Source of the DNA: Nematostella vectensis
Taxonomy: Eukaryota > Cnidaria > Anthozoa > Actiniaria > Edwardsiidae
Assembly: GCF_932526225.1 (NCBI RefSeq)
Contig: NC_064040.1
Coordinates: 6,359,181-6,423,180 of the forward strand
Reading direction: 5' to 3'
Length of the DNA: 64,000 nucleotides
Part shown: positions 62,935-64,000 of the stretch, one piece after another
Layout of the letters: each line of letters starts with the position of its first letter
Position numbering within the stretch: position 1 is the stretch's first letter
The notes under the pieces: generated by a model
What the model was told of the DNA's origin: nothing
Databases searched by the model: none
What the model saw: the letters and a program-made list of their open reading frames with translations, nothing else
Position numbers and translations under genes: made by a program

Positions 62935-64000
62935 AAAAAGGAGCCAAATAATAATGCACTCTATCAAACAACTGTACATCATTAAATCAATGAATCCTAC
63001 AGTGCTTCATGGGTATTAAATAAAAAAATAATAAGTGTGAATAAGGACAAACACAGTTGAGTGCTTTAACATTCTTGTTTATGTAACTCTAAACGTTCAC
63101 ACAGTGTTCAGAGACCAGAAATTAAGCCATTTAATATATGTTACCCATGAATCTCTGCCGGTTATGATACATTGATTTGCAGGTGCAACCTTGAAAATAG
63201 ATGTATACCTTGTCAAGAACAAACTAGCATATATACATGACACTGACTTTTTTCCTGTCCCTAATGTACATGACAGACTTTTTCATGTCATTCTTTGTAA
63301 TTCATCCCCCTTCATGTTATATATATTTTCATAAGCCCCCTCTAGAAAAATTCACTATGTGGACAATGTAAAAGGTGAACTTTTGCTTGTATTCACTCAG
63401 CTAAAAAAGGTAGGGTTAAGATCTGTATTCTCTTAATTTTTCACAAACACAGATATTTAATTAAAGCACCAATTGTACCTGTTTAATTAAAGCGGCAAAA
63501 GTGACTGTTAAGTGATTAGCATGTGTAGTCGCAGTAACTGTCACCTGTGTGTTTACGTCATCGTTCTAAACTTTTGTTCTCTTGTTTTGTGACTAGCAAG
63601 CTAGACTAAATAAATTGGGTTGATACAGCTCCTGTATCAATATTGGCTCTGCTAATGTTGATTTATTGGCATAGACAGAGGACAATTCTTGTTACTGTAA
63701 ATTGCGATAAGCATTATTTCTAAATTACCAGTTCACGATACAGCTCTCGGTTATTTTCCTTTCAATCAAGTATCCTTTTGAAAGTAATCAGCCCCTGATT
63801 GCACCCAGTCTTATTGAACATGAAAAATATCTCAGTTTGGAAGTAACGCATCTGTGGAACTTTTTTGTTCGTGATACCTCTTCCAATTGAGAGAGATTCT
63901 CTTGTACGTCTGTATCTACCATTGTTACGGCCGGGGTTAGGTTTTCATTGGTCTGCAAGGTTAAGTAATCTGCCACAAGTAAACTGTTGATATTGCTGCT
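62935..64000. other. Right edge, probably TAF6L intron or 5' region
   Basis: No histone-fold exon is visible here on the minus strand. A short frame near 63980-63890 (MVDTDVQENLSQLEE in one reading) ends in a donor-like site and could be a 5' exon, but nothing ties it to TAF6L. Confidence 0.35.

Overview
The window reads as animal nuclear DNA, most likely from an anthozoan cnidarian such as a sea anemone (inferred, not searched). The reasons are compact intron-bearing genes with GT-AG junctions, intronless class A GPCRs, NXPE/PC-esterase-like genes, a TAF6L and a CCDC97 orthologue, and dense small DNA transposons, foldbacks and tandem repeats. Nothing looks bacterial or viral. Exon joins were worked out by hand from splice motifs, reading phase and paralogue comparison.

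Layout. 0.9-10.1 kb: two paralogous NXPE-like esterase genes, head to head (gene 1 minus, 471 aa; gene 2 plus, 484 aa). Gene 2 carries an 18-bp tandem array that repeats a splice donor in one phase. 10.4-19.5 kb: mostly non-genic, with an 89-bp tandem repeat, homopurine/homopyrimidine repeats, a 1.1-kb TIR element filled by a 58-bp satellite, and a 42-bp array carrying E-boxes. 19.6-26.5 kb: two intronless paralogous GPCR genes on the plus strand, both with Asp at 3.32 and both lacking the usual TM3 cysteine. 26.5-36 kb: few genes; a palindrome with hammerhead-ribozyme motifs on both strands, nested foldback elements, and one of two copies of a 0.8-0.9 kb TIR element.

36.2-43.9 kb: a 1,287-aa SAP-motif gene whose third exon is interrupted by a 3,520-bp TTAA-flanked transposon. 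Removing the insertion and one TTAA restores the reading frame exactly. The insertion carries a THAP-domain gene and, converging on it, a 230-aa gene for a free-standing cysteine-rich domain resembling the cytoplasmic tail of P2X7 receptors, plus a broken inverted copy of one of its exons. I could see no transposase. 44-53 kb: a LamG-domain gene end, a small three-exon gene end, the second TIR-element copy and a tRNA-like SINE head. 53.7-64 kb: a 99-aa orphan gene, CCDC97 (plus) and, convergent with it, TAF6L (minus, 5' end beyond the window), whose intron holds decayed tandem copies of the preceding exon's end.

Functionally the genes are separate. CCDC97 belongs to nuclear RNA processing, TAF6L to SAGA-type transcription coactivators, the GPCRs to signalling at the plasma membrane, and the NXPE-like proteins to the secretory pathway.
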